Below, one piece after another: positions 32,187 to 43,768 of a stretch of DNA of 64,000 nucleotides. The position numbers and the translations under genes were made by a program. Where the stretch lies: assembly GCF_030272615.1 (NCBI RefSeq), contig NC_081415.1, positions 597,003,335 through 597,067,334 on the forward strand. Reading direction: 5' to 3'. Below the pieces are notes generated by a model that worked only from the letters and a program-made list of their open reading frames with translations, had not been told where the DNA came from and did no database searches. The DNA comes from Cryptomeria japonica. Its lineage: Eukaryota; Streptophyta; Pinopsida; Cupressales; Cupressaceae. The number at the start of each line of letters is the position of its first letter. Positions within the stretch are counted from its first letter, which is position 1.

Positions 32187-33587
32187 TGTTGGATATTGGT
32201 TGATATGTTGTCATTTATGTCAACATATGTGGAGATTGTTGATGAGGAGATTGTTGGAAAATTTTCTATGTATTCCAGTCTTGCAGTTTGATGGAATGAG
32301 TTGGTTTATCCTGTGTATTGTAGATGAGCTGATGTGGTTTAAAGGGTTTTTGGTATGTTATCTGTAGATGGTTCATTCCCATTTGTAAAGGCCTACATGA
32401 TGATTTGATTGAGTTATGAGATTCGGTATTGGGGATGTTATGCAGTTGTTCGTGTTATTCAGTATTTCGGTTTGTGCTTCGTATTGCTCCACAATTGCTA
32501 TATCTTTAGTTGTGGATGTGTGGGATGTGTTTTGGACATTGATGTGTGTCCTTCGTTCATTTGGTTCATGATTTGGATATTCACAAGAAAATCTTTCAGG
32601 TTGACAGTGAGTTATGTTGATGTTCTTGAGCTTTGGTAGAGAGATGATGATGATTCTGGTAATCTGAGTTGTTGTTGTTGTTGTGATGTAATTCATATTG
32701 CTTGTGAATATTTCTAGATCATGTTATATGCATATTAGTTGTCCATATTGATTATTGTGCATGTTATTGAAGATTTTCCTTCTTTGGTGGCGTTCTTCAT
32801 GTTTTGTGACATTCTCGGTGGTTGTAGAGTGTTGCAGATGATCGAGGCATAATTATTGGAGGTGTTGCGTGTTTGTGATATTTATTTGGGTCCAGACTAT
32901 GTCTTAGCTGACATCATTTTGGTCTGCATGTATTGTTGTAGTGTGTGAGGATATTATTTTGTTATTTTTATTTAGGGTTTAACCGACCTTGAAATTGAGG
33001 TTAAGGGTTTGTATAAATAAATGTAATAATCATGTGGATGTATGTCTATGAATGTCTATTTTGTATATGTGAATTGTATGTGTGAACAAGTGATTTGATC
33101 TTTTGGAAGTTTGAAGGAGAAGAGAAGTGTTGTAGAGAAGACTATGTGCTTAACCAGAACTATACTCAGGCATATGGAGATGTTATTTTCATAGTTTGTG
33201 TGATCCGAATTGTAGTCTGAATTCTTTTGTAAGTCAGTGAGACTTCTTGTAAGGAAGTCAACCTTCCCTAAAGGTTGTAGCCTTTCTGGGTTTCTTATTT
33301 TGAGCAGTGAGCTCTAAGAAGTGTGCCTGAATGCATGTGCATTCCCTATTATAATGTTCACAGTTACTCCTAATAGGGTAGTATCTCATTGTGGGTCGGT
33401 TCCCACTATGGTTTTTCCCTTAACCAAGTTTTCCACATCAAAAATCTTAGTTTTATGTGTGTTATTGATGTGATGTTGTTTCATTCTTTAACTATTAATT
33501 ATCAGATATGTTTTGTGGTTTAAGTTGCAGTAAGTTTTTGTGAAAACTGATTCACCCCCCTCTCAATTTGTTGCATTGTTGCCAACA
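32187..33587 (+). repeat. 3' LTR of copia-1
   Basis: 1,401 bp from TGTTGGATATTGG to GTTGCCAACA (TG...CA ends). TATAAATA lies at about 33011-33019 in a context shared with copia-2. Near the 3' end, 'GGTTTTTCCCTTAACCAAGTTTTCC' type sequence (33410-33435) and a C-run 'TTCACCCCCC' are typical of this copia group. The 5' LTR of the element is missing, so no target duplication can be checked. Confidence 0.9.
33011..33019 (+). promoter_or_regulatory. Probable TATA box in copia-1 LTR
   Basis: TATAAATAA in an LTR U3-like position, with the same flank 'GGGTTTGTATAAAT' as in the copia-2 5' LTR on the minus strand (near 30951-30962). Conservation in two different LTRs supports a core promoter; the transcription start is not visible. 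Confidence 0.5.
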
Positions 33588-34398
33588 TAGTTATGGTTGA
33601 GTTGACAACTGATCAAATAGAAACTAGCTAACAAAATTCAAAGATAATCATTTCAACAAGATGTCCAATCAAGTATCTTTCCTAGATGAAGGCCAACATA
33701 AATATTCCTTCCATGCTTGCACCCAAGCATGAGATTGTAGCGACAAAAGATTAGATCCAAGTCACTTTACCAATTCAAAATAACAATTATTTTTGTTAGT
33801 ATGAAGAGGTAAGTTAGCTTGTTCATGATTTTCAAGAAATATTACAACAATTTCTTGAATATCACTTGTGCTTCAGCTCTTCTCAGTTGTTTGTAAGAGT
33901 GTAAAGCATCGTAAGTTGGGAAGGAGAGAAAGTTATTTCCTATAACCAGTGATGGTTTTGTTTAGGTTTATCGCATTTGGTTAGTTTAGCATAGGTTAGG
34001 TTTTTTCATTCCTCAAACATGTTTCAATTTATTTCTTTCATTTCCCTGAGTGTCGGTACACAAGTTTTTCAGTCTAGTTAGTAGGTAAGTTGTTATTCTT
34101 GATGCTTCTAAAAATTGTGTATTAGTCAGACCTGAGTGTTTTTGTTTCAATGCAAGTGGTGAATCCATGCCCAATGGAGTGCATAAGGCTACTAGTCTTT
34201 CATGTTTAGCAAGAAAACACCCTAAGAAGTCACCAAAATGTTACTTATTTTTTACTTTGAAGCCAAAAATAGCCTTTTGATGAGTCCTAGCTCAGATTTC
34301 AATGACTAAAGGTGTTAGGACCTCAAAAGTTTGCAAAATTTTGAGGTCCCAAGTTGAGAAAATTCACTTGCAACATTCAAAAAAGCAATTGCAAAATC

Positions 34399-34870
34399 AA
34401 CCCTAGTAGCTCACTTTGGAGAGCTCCATTTTGAAATCCCTTATTTGTTATGCCTAATTCCTTTGGGGAAGTGTTGAGAACTTATCATAGAGCATATTAA
34501 TCTTGATGCAACTTCTCATTATCAGATTGGATGAGTTTTTGAGGCACTTGATTTGAGGGGTCAACAAGGGTTCAATAGGTGCACATTTTCATAAAAGGCT
34601 AAATAGCCTACTTTGGAGGCTTACATCTTGCACCTAGTTGATCTTCATGAGAAAATTTGTGTTCCCTATAATTTTGTGTGCCACTCTGCCCATTTTCAGA
34701 TTCCCATGACTTTATTTGACCTGTTTGCCAAAGCCAAACTTTTTACAATTTGTTGTTTTGTAGATTGCACTGAAAGGTGTTTGAGAGAGCTCACTTTGAG
34801 CATTTATATTTCGCTCCTAGTTGATTGTTGCATCATGCTCATATTTTTTTGTGATTATTTGTAGCTAGAT
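34399..34870. repeat. Three diverged units of ~190 bp
   Basis: A phrase of the form 'ctCACTTTGGAG.gct....' recurs at about 34409, 34607 and 34790; the second and third share 'GCacCTAGTTGATYvTt'. Similarity is low, so this may be an old tandem duplication inside an LTR. Confidence 0.4.
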
Positions 34871-35519
34871 GAGCTCATGTGTCAGTTGGTAGGGTATCCT
34901 AATTCCGTTTGATATCTTTTCGAAGTGGATTTAAAGCAGTATTTGAAGAGGGTTTTGATAGGGTAATGTGCAGAAACAACTATGTACTCAACTTTGGCGA
35001 TCAAAATCTCATGCCTCAGGAATATTTAAGAGAATCCGCTTTGTAGAGTTGTTCCAAATATATCAGACTACATTCCCATCAGGTGGCATGGTCTCATATG
35101 GCCATTTAATTGGTTTTTCAAGATGGTTTTCAGAGGCTCAGAGATTATTTCGGTCATTTTGCAAGAGGTGAAAAAATTCATTTTCAGTGATTAAATTCTT
35201 CACGATTTTGTTCCAGATGGATGTTGAAATGGTTCCAGATCAATTTCAAAGTTCATATGTTTACAAATGGAAATTTTTTAAACTGGGCCAACAAGGGACC
35301 CGACTTGCCTTGTTAAGCAGTGTAGTTGTATTCGCAAGATTAAATAATATTTTATTATTTAAATCATCCTTATGATTTAAATAATAAATGTAAATGATGG
35401 TGGGTGGCTAGTAAAAAGGGAGAGGAAATTTAAAATAGGTTTTATTTGAAATCATGGTTTAATAATGTTTTATACCATTATTTAAAATTTGCAAACAAGG
35501 GGCCCACCCAGTTTTCAAA

Positions 35520-36020
35520 AGGCACAGAAGTTACTCTGAGGCTCGGCAAAGTCATTTACCAAAGCTCAGTGAGTGTCGAGTGGGTGATAAAATATAAAAA
35601 AATGAGGGTATAATTTTGTGTGGGGCTCACCTCTCATAATGTTAAATACTTTTCTTTGAAGGGCAGGAGGAATATTTTAATGTGGGGCTCATCTACTAAA
35701 GGGAATGTCTAATAGAGATTTACCTCGGCACTCAGCAAAGTCAAGGTTTTAATCTTACCGAGCCCCAAGTGAAAGCCATGTCAGCCAAGAAAATAAATTT
35801 CAAAGTGTGCAAGGAGAAATGATTTTAAATGTCTTCATAGTGGGCCCACATGTGTGTTGTGTGAAACAAGAAAATTTACTTAGAGCTCGCAAAGTCAAAT
35901 TTTAACCTAATTGAGCCTTGAGTGAAAGGCCATGTGGAGAGACTAGAAACTAAAGTGCAAGTTATAGTAATAAAAGGAAATAACTCTCGGAACTCGATAA
36001 AGCCAAAGGGATGGACTCAA
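35520..36020. repeat. Degenerate repeats with 'CTCGGCAAAGTCA...GAGC...GAGTG' core
   Basis: Four imperfect copies near 35538, 35724, 35883 and 35987, each pairing a 'ctcggcaaagtca' word with a following 'gagc/gagtg' word about 25-40 bp downstream. Spacing is 100-190 bp. Confidence 0.45.
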
Positions 36021-36589
36021 CGAGTGTTAAGTGAATATTATTTATGTCCTAAATTTTTAATACAAGAGGGCTTGAGTTTCTATTTTTGTGGTCTCATGGC
36101 TGTAAAGATTTGCAGGGAATGCACAAAACAGATTTGTTGAAATATTTTACAAATCTTCAAGCCAATGCAATTTGCAGATGCAAAATATACCCGTCACGAA
36201 TTTGTGCATTTCTCCAAAAATACAATTTGGGTTTAGCTAGTTTCTTGATATGTTTTAAAACATCGGGGTTTCTAAAGTATCTAAAAGTGGCAGAAAAACT
36301 CAAATCATGTATCAAAAGCTACAGTCACCAAAAGTTGCAAAAAAAAATTATCAGATATTTTGGTTAGAATGTGAGTGCAGTATGGAACACAATGCAACAT
36401 TATTTTTATAATATGAGAATTTATTCAAGCGAATATTATATTCACATATAAGAGGTTGTACAAGACATGAAAGAGACATTAAAATATGCATAAGGATTCT
36501 AAATTATTGGTGATAAATAAATCTTTTGTCAGATCTGCATGGAAGAGGAGGAATTTTAAATAATGATTCAATGAATTTCCTCTCGAATC

Positions 36590-37165
36590 TATTGTTTTCA
36601 CCCAGGTATAATTATTTACACTTCAAAAGTGTGTTGTGTAAGAGCAAAAAATTATTTTCACCAAAGTGAAAATATATCAACAAAAATCTTGGAGAAGTTA
36701 AAATGGAAAAAGTTTTTCACTTCGAGTAAAATGGTTGCTGAAAGAAAGTAAAAATGTGAAGATCAAAATACTTGGGTAATTCTAATTTACTAAGAGGGCA
36801 GTTACTTTTTACTTAGAGGAACTTGGAAAAACAATTTGCAGATAATAATAAGAATATGTTAGATTAAATGTTTTCACTTCTGTGAAAGCATATTCATGAG
36901 AGTTTTTACAGAAAGGGGAAGGATTAAATGTTTTCACTTCTGTGAAAGCATATTCATGAGAGTTTTTACAGAAAGGGGAAGGATTAAATCATGAGTGATT
37001 AAATGTTTTATCACTTAAGGGAAAAATACAAAATGATTTTGAAATGCAACACACTCCTACAACAACAAAGTAATTTCATCCACAGGTAAAAGTGCAATGT
37101 TGGTTTTTACTAAAAGTGAAATCAAGATGGAGAATAAGGCAAGTGTTTTCATTTGAAGGGTAAAG
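36590..37165. repeat. Cluster of short palindromes of TTTTCACT-N-AGTGAAAA type
   Basis: At least six imperfect inverted repeats lie within 575 bp: ATTTTCAC-CAAA-GTGAAAAT (about 36651), ACACTT-CAA-AAGTGT (about 36626), TTTTCACT-TCG-AGTAAAA (about 36710), ATGTTTTCAC-TTCT-GTGAAAGCAT (about 36867, repeated at 36927), and TTTTTACT-AAA-AGTGAAA (about 37105). Weaker forms lie near 37010, 37070 and 37146. Confidence 0.65.
36862..36981 (+). repeat. Exact 60-bp tandem duplication
   Basis: Two identical 60-bp units (36862-36921 and 36922-36981), followed by the first eight bases of a third. Each unit contains one palindrome of the cluster above. The perfect identity in otherwise old sequence implies a recent duplication, or an assembly artefact. 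Confidence 0.95.
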
Positions 37166-39029
37166 TGCAAAATGAGTGAGAGTACATCCACAAGAAAGAA
37201 AACATGACCAAAGCAGAGGAATATTTTTTGTTAGACAGAATGGAAAAGTGCAGATCAAAACAAAGGGGTAGGGAATGTTTTTGGTTGCAGAGAGAAGAGA
37301 GATGAAGGATGGGTGTCATTTGCAAAGCAGATTTGAAGAAGACATGTGGAAAAGTTGGTGCAAATATGGAATTTTTTCTCTTCTATATATTCTCCTTCTT
37401 TCTCGCTTGTACAACATTTGAAGTTTTGTTTTAAGCTTTGCGCATATGTTAGGGTTGAATTCTAGAGTTAGGGATATGACTTGTTGTTTGTAAATGTGCA
37501 ATCTCATGAGTAAATAATAGCCGGTTTGAGGATTAGATAGATAGCATTTGCAGAATTGTCTCCATGATTGTAATTTTAGTCTCATTTGAATGCAATGCAT
37601 TGAGGATGCTTTCAATTCATCCTTTCATGATTTGTGTCAGTTGTTTCTTGCTTCCTTCCAAGGGAGGGATTAAATTTCTTTAAGCAACTTGCAGTGAGGT
37701 TGAGTGAATAATATGGATCTGTAAGAATAGTTCTGTAAGAGTATGAGCAGATTTGTTAATGTCAGGAATTAACATAATAAAATCTATTGGTTATAGTTAT
37801 ATTTACTAATGGGAGTCCATTTGCATCCTCTTGTTTGACTCTTTGCCCTATGATAATCACTGTTATATGTATGGCTTAATTCATTTTTAGAATACATTCA
37901 ATTATTAAATTCATTTCCCCTTTCATGTTTGCGGGACTAGAGTTAGAATAAAAGTTTTCGCTCTCAAATATGTATAAGTGAAATTCTCGGTAATGTTTAA
38001 TATGTTCTAGATAAAAAAACTAAGAGTTATTTGTTGTATGCATCATTTGCCTTAATTTATGTCAAATTTGTAAATGTTGCTAAAGGTCTACCCATGTAGG
38101 TTTTGCACATCCTAAAGTGTAGAAGGGTTGCTTAGTTCATAGGAAACCCTTGTCAGTTGGCCAGTGAGCTCGTAATTCTATTGAAGGAAGAAGGCTAATT
38201 TTGAGGTAATTCCGAGACATCACTTGGAAACACCAACAAAAGGTTTTCCAAAAATTACTTCAAATACCTTGTATCAATATTGTCAAGGTTTCAAAAGGTA
38301 AATAATATCTTTGTTTTATCAAAAAATTTAACATGAAGTCAAAAGTCAATATATTCAATCGTAGGTTTGAAGGGAATAAAATTTAAAAAAAGTGAAGATC
38401 CATTATCCACGGAGCATGGGTTGAACTATAGTTTTTGGCAAGAAAGTTTGACTTGTTTCACAAAGAGGTTTTGTTTTCTGTAAGTTTCTTCTCATGACTT
38501 TAGACACCAGTTAAAGACTAAGAAAAAAAGGAGATTGTAATCAAATATCTATGGTGAAAGGAAAGGTTTTAGATATGAGCATAACCTTTTCAATGCAAAA
38601 GAATAGTTGTTTGCATTATTCTTGTTGTCCAAAAGAGTAGGAAATCAATTGAGTCATCGTAGAAGCAGTTTATAATCAGTTCAAGGGAAAGTTTAAAAGG
38701 TGGGAGGTGGAGCTCTAAATTATTCATGCATTAGTTGAATCCTAAAAAGAGGAAGTTTTGTTGAAAAAGAGAGAGTTTATGGTCAATTTAAGACCCCACA
38801 TGGGTAACACATGAGTTAAGACAATTTTTCGACCCATAAACCTTCAGTTTATAATGGTTTCAAGGCCTTCTTCGTATGATATTTTATCACATTCGACCTA
38901 AGAAGATAAATTCATGCAAGTTGGAGACCACAAGTTGGAGCTAAGTTTGAGGATCAGAGCTGGGGTTTGGCATCAATATCTTCTTTCAAGCAAGAATGTT
39001 GCTTCTTTCATATAACACTAATAAATTTG

Positions 39030-39250
39030 GTCTAGAATTCCGATGGAGGTTTCCAATGGAGAAGGTATATTGTGACCAAATTTGATTTTTTTCTGGAAAA
39101 AATGCCCGAATTCCTTGAAATTCCGATGATAATTTCACATTTGGTTTCGACGGAGAAGGCATTAGCAATGAAATTTGTTTTTTTTTCAAAAAAGTGCACG
39201 TGTTCATCGAAATTTTGACAATAACGAGCATTACTTAAAAAAAAAAAAAG
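39030..39250. repeat. Two to three diverged ~85-90 bp units ending in an A-run
   Basis: Units begin 'GAATTCCGATGG' (about 39036), 'GAAATTCCGATGA' (about 39117) and a partial 'GAAATTTTGACA' (about 39209), each with 'ggagaagg...' and a T-run. A 14-base A-run ends the block at about 39236-39249. The wording resembles 12660-12830, so the two loci may hold related repeats. Confidence 0.45.
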
Positions 39251-39339
39251 GAGGGCAAGTCATTTGTGCATTCAATCCCGCATAGGCTTCCACGTCGACC
39301 TCAACCCCTGACAAAATCAAATGGCACACTCACCATTCG

Positions 39340-39590
39340 AGGTACTTTTTCACACTCACCATTCAAGGTAAAATCTTCACCTTCATTTTGGATTTGCATA
39401 ATATGAGGAATTGTTGAATCTTCATCTTCATTCATTGAATCTTCGGATTTGTATAATATTGCATGAGAAATTTTGGATTTGCATAATATTTGCATAATAT
39501 GAGGAATTGCTTGGGTAGAATCTTCACCATTCAAGGTAGCTTTAATCTTCACATTCATTCATTGATTTGCATATATGAGGAATTCCTTGT
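39340..39590. repeat. Short interspersed direct repeats ('GGATTTGCATAATATGAGGAATT')
   Basis: Copies of GATTTGCATAATATGAGGAA lie near 39391, 39432 (changed), 39475 and 39490, with 'TCTTCACCATTCAAGGT' words between them (39352, 39525). A minus-strand 85-codon ORF across them simply encodes the repeated peptide IPHIMQI. Confidence 0.7.
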
Positions 39591-41491
39591 GTCCCACCCA
39601 TTTCTTGAGCTATCCACTACATTTCACAACTACCCGTGCATTGTCGTTCCTTGGTCAACATCATCAGAAGTCTTTTAATGTTGCTCCCATGGCTCAGTTG
39701 TCGATGTTTAGTTTTTTTCCACATTGTAGAAGAATAGGAGAAATCTTATCCATGTTGCAAGCTTTGTGAGGCTTCTTCCATAAATAACAAGCTAGTCATA
39801 GATTTCATTGCTTAAAATTTAGAGCTTTCTCATCAAATGGGGAAGAAAAGGACATCAGTGAAGTAGATCTTAAAAACTTGTTCGTACCTTATTATCTTAT
39901 AGGATTGATAGAGAAAACTTAGAATTATATTCAACTCCAGACTTCTTAATTACATTTGAAGGAGTTTATTTCATTTTATGAGAAGCCACAATTTGTTCTC
40001 AAAGAAGAACATAGCCATACCGTGTCATTACCTACTGATATCACTCATACAGAGGAATAAATTTTTTAGAAGGTTTGTGACTATTGGTCAACATCATTTG
40101 ATACTATGATCTTGCTGATCTAAAGTATTATACCATTCTAGAATAGTTTGAAGAGAATGCATACACTCTTGGGTTGATTTGTCATTGATCTTTGTGATCT
40201 GCAATCTTAGTCACCATTTGAAGCTCCAACATTTGTTTCTGAATTAAAAAGTTTATCTATTTGTAATTAATGGTAGCTCCATTACAAGACCAAGTCCTTG
40301 AAAGAATTAACCTAGTGACCAAAAGTTGTAGTGATACAACAAGAAGAGATTGTTATAGGTCCGAGACAACATGCAGACATGACAATGCTATAATTATTTA
40401 GTAATGACTATGTAAATGGTTTGAAAAAATGAAAGGTTAAAGAGAAAAGTCACTAATAATAGTTGCAAATATGGTTGTGACACAAGGAATCAAACAATAG
40501 TCCTATACACAATGTGAATTGTGATCTTGGCTTAGTAAAATAGACAAGAATGAGCATCAAATACATGATAGTTTAGGGTGAGAGGATGAATGAACAAAAT
40601 ATGATGAGGTTGTGGAATCATTTGTGAAAATAGCAGTGAGTGCATAGGTTTTGTTTTAAAAGGAGTATATCAAAAGAGTATATTACTTTGTCTAAATAAG
40701 CAAAGTAGAGAAACAGTACAAAGAACATAAAGTTTTTAAGATAGTCAATTTGGTAGAAAGTTTTGGATACCAAGAGACAAATTGTTAGCAATAGACTTAA
40801 GGATCTTAATAAAAGGGAAATAATAGTCATTTAGATCCTTTGAAAAAGCATGCTAGGATATGATATTTGTGGTCTAAATGAATGAGACAAATAAGTATAA
40901 TAGGGAGCACAAGTTAGTCCATGATGATATGGAGAAAAATGCAATGATTGACAATCCAATCAAATGGGAAGACATCACATTCCAAGTAGCAATAACAATC
41001 CCTAGCATGATATAGAGAAGAAATCCTAAAAAAGGATGTTCAACTTGAGCATTGATACATTGATGAAGGAGATTCCCAAAATGAATTGATAGTCTTATAG
41101 AAGATTACAACAATAAGGTAGATTTGAAATCAAGAAGAGCAAACATGACAGTTTAAAAATGGATGTGGACATTGTGGCAGTCATGGAGGCCTAATTTGGT
41201 GATGGTCAAGATGCAATCCATTGGGATATATATTTTATATAAATAGACAAAGGTTTATTCCCACCATTATATGTTAAGGTATGAAGTATGTGGTGAACTA
41301 AACAACAACAATGAGAAAGCACAAAGATAGCATTACATGATAAAGACCATTTTGTAAATCTATTTTCAACCAGTTGGAAGCTATTTACCAAACTAGTTGG
41401 AAGCTAAAACAAGTTGTCTTATATCTTGGCCAAGAGTTAGCAGAGAAAGTTATTATGCAGGCCTTATGGAATATTCAGTTCATAAGCAAGT

Positions 41492-42279
41492 TGTTGGCAA
41501 ATGCACACTCCAATGAGACATTGTAGGTGATTGAAGGTATTGTCATTGATGGAAACCTTACAATCATGTGATACCGGTAGGCAAGCACAGGCACTGGCTC
41601 CGACAGACTCTACATCAGCATACAGATCACTGGCACCAAAAAAGAAGATTACCGACACCCTGGCCGACAAGAATTTTGTGTATATATATTTTGTAATTAA
41701 TTGTAAAATCTTTTGTAAAGCCGACTTGGCAGATTGTAACATGACTCATATAAGTATGAGATCATTGTAGATCATTTAATATATGATTGTTGGAAAGATG
41801 ATAGCAGACCTAATATGTGAATTATTAGGATAAGGGTTTATGTATATTGTAGAGCTTAAATCGGTACTAAATCTGGCATAGAAGATGCTGATCTGAAGTA
41901 GTACAAGACATTGGATTAGTATAATCCATTTTTGTAAGTTAGTGTGACTTCTTTTGTAATTGAGCAGTGAGCTCTAGGCACTTGGCCTTCCTGCATGTGC
42001 AGGCCCCTATTGTAAGAAGTAATATTCTCTTATTGGCCAGTAAGCGAATATTATGGGTCACAAATCCCACCGAGGTTTTTCCCACACTGGGTTTCCTCGT
42101 TAAAATATTGTGTTATGGTGTGTTTCTTATGTTGTGGTTGTTGTTCTTATTTGCTACATTATTTCTGGTTTATCGGTACACAATTTTAATATGCTTTTCA
42201 TGTTATAAGTTAAGAATATTATCTAACCAGTCAGATACTAATTTACCCCCACCTCTCAGTATCTTTGGGAATCTTAACA
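41492..42279 (+). repeat. 5' LTR of pol-less element with CCHC gag
   Basis: 788 bp, TGTTGGCAAATG to GAATCTTAACA. Its partner is 47423-48168, which lacks about the last 40 bp. A TATATATATT at 41681-41690 (also at about 47612) is a likely TATA box. 'GAGGTTTTTCCCACACTGGG' near 42072 matches the style of the other copia LTRs in the window. Confidence 0.92.
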
Positions 42280-42281
42280 AT

Positions 42282-42297
42282 TGGTATCAGATCCTGG
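42282..42297 (+). other. Primer binding site (tRNA-iMet type)
   Basis: TGGTATCAGATCCTGG begins two bases after the 5' LTR. TGGTATCAGA matches the 3' end of plant initiator-Met tRNA, as in copia-2; the last bases diverge. Confidence 0.88.
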
Positions 42298-42350
42298 TCC
42301 TCTATTTTTAGAAGCCTAATAGCTTGAGGAAGATCTTGTCACTGGTAGAG

Positions 42351-43424
42351 ATGGAAAACTTGAGAAAGCAATGGAAACAACTCTTTCAGACTATGATGCA
42401 GAAAAATTAAAGAATATTAAACTTGAAGATGAATATGAAGGCTGCACACGATATCATTCAAGGACTTCAAGAGAATTTCACTATTGCAAGGAACAAGAGA
42501 AGATAACTTTGTGAAAAGATGTAGAAAGATGAAGATGAAAAGGAAACTCTTAATGATCTGGTAAATAAGCTGAGACAAGATAACAATACAATGAAGAATG
42601 AGATGCAAGATATGACTATGAGGTTTTGTAAAGAAATTGAAGATAGAAAGAAGAATGAAGAAGACTTGGTTAGAAGATTGAATGATGCTAGAAATGAAAA
42701 CACAAGACTCAGTCATGAAAATGATATGTTGAAAACAGATTTGATGCATACACAAAATGACACAAATGAACTTATGAGATAGAAAGGAATCTTGGAAAGT
42801 GAATGGGCTACTGTAAATAAACACAAGGAGAAATTCAAGAAAAGTTCAGAAGAACTTGTTGACATGCTGAAGAATTAGAAACCTAATGGTGATACAAATG
42901 ACCTTGGCTTTGAAATTGGTGAAAGCTCCAGTACTGTAAATAATCATGATCATAGTAAACGGGTAAGACAACCCAATGCTTACAAATTTAATGGGAAATG
43001 CTTTAACTATAACAAGTATGGTCATAGAGCAAATCAATGTAGATCTAGAAATTATCAGAACACTAATACACCCACCAGTCAATGTTCTAAATGCAACAAA
43101 GTTGGTCATAACTTAGAAAATTGCAGAATGAATGTAAGATGTTATGTTTGTGGAAGATTTGGACACCTATCTAATCAATGCAGAACACAAACTGGCATAG
43201 GATATGGGAAAGCTATTCAGAAAAACAATGTGACTTGTTATGCTTGTAACAAAATTGGACATATTGCAAAATTTTGTAGAAGCAAGACTTCACCGACAAA
43301 TAACAAAGGTCCTAGTTTGAAAGGTAAAGAAAAGGTTGAAGAGGTAAAGCAAGAATTCTCAAAACAATGGATCAGAAAGTTAGATCAGAATGTTGATGGG
43401 AATAATCCTCCATCAACAGAATAG
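42351..43424 (+). pseudogene. Gag-like protein with coiled coil and four CCHC-type zinc knuckles
   Basis: A start region at 42351 (MENLRKQWKQLFQ) is followed by frameshifts. From about 42430 one frame continues to TAG at 43422-43424 with stops at about 42780 and 42876. It encodes a long heptad-like coiled coil (KLRQDNNTMKNEMQDMTM through ENDMLKTDLM). Four knuckles follow between about 42998 and 43280: CFNYNKYGHRANQC (second Cys replaced by Tyr), CSKCNKVGHNLENC, CYVCGRFGHLSNQC and CYACNKIGHIAKFC. The tail is basic. Copia gag usually has one knuckle, so four in a row is unusual. A role in binding element RNA is the family-based expectation; this copy is interrupted. Confidence 0.82.
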
Positions 43425-43768
43425 AGTATCACTCCATCAGTAGGAGACTCTTCATCTAATTGAAGGAAAATCCTTTGGGGGTTTAGCAACAAAATGAAAA
43501 ACATGCTATTATTCCCTCGGTTGATGGTGAGAAGTTGAAATTACTTCTATACCGGTAGATGAGTTAAGTTGTGACTTAACTGACAAACATTAAATTTGGT
43601 AGTTGGAGAAAATAACGTTATAAAGCAAGTGTTTTTGCTCCTTTTTCATTCACTGAGCATTCAATTCTTCGAGAGCGCGAAAATTCCTGAGAGAAGGCAT
43701 CCTTAGCGAAGAAGTGAAGCAGTTCATCCAAGCACTCATCCCTAAGGCAGATTGAGGTATTTATATTC

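Larger units (their letters stand above)
12845..33587 (+). mobile_element. Copia-1: 5'-truncated Ty1/copia element, host of the nested insertions
   Basis: The plus-strand copia body starts abruptly inside integrase at about 12845 and runs to 14795. It is interrupted by copia-2 (14796-31564) and resumes at 31565-31570 in the same RNase H reading. Pol ends at 31823, a polypurine tract precedes 32187, and a 3' LTR spans 32187-33587. The 5' LTR, gag, protease and most of integrase are missing. TGATG is present on both sides of copia-2 (14791-14795 and 31565-31569), so the split is a clean insertion. The many frameshifts and stops in pol mark this as the oldest member of the nest. Confidence 0.9.
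33588..41491. other. Long gene-free region with local repeats
   Basis: Eight kilobases in which every ORF is short and unlike any family I know. It carries the repeat structures listed separately at 34399, 35520, 36590, 36862, 39030 and 39340. A TATA-like CTATATATT at 37383-37391 followed by a CT-rich stretch could be an LTR promoter, but I found no LTR ends. It is probably decayed transposon DNA. Confidence 0.5.

Noticed and set aside
32119-32696. Several 75-107-codon ORFs on both strands
   Set aside because: All lie inside the 3' LTR of copia-1 or its polypurine junction and share no family features.
36922-37000. CRISPR-like repeat-spacer array
   Set aside because: Only two adjacent 60-bp copies without spacers, in a eukaryotic transposon context.
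42417-42824. Minus-strand 135-codon Phe/Ser-rich ORF with membrane-like stretches
   Set aside because: It is the antisense shadow of the coiled-coil part of the gag-like frame.
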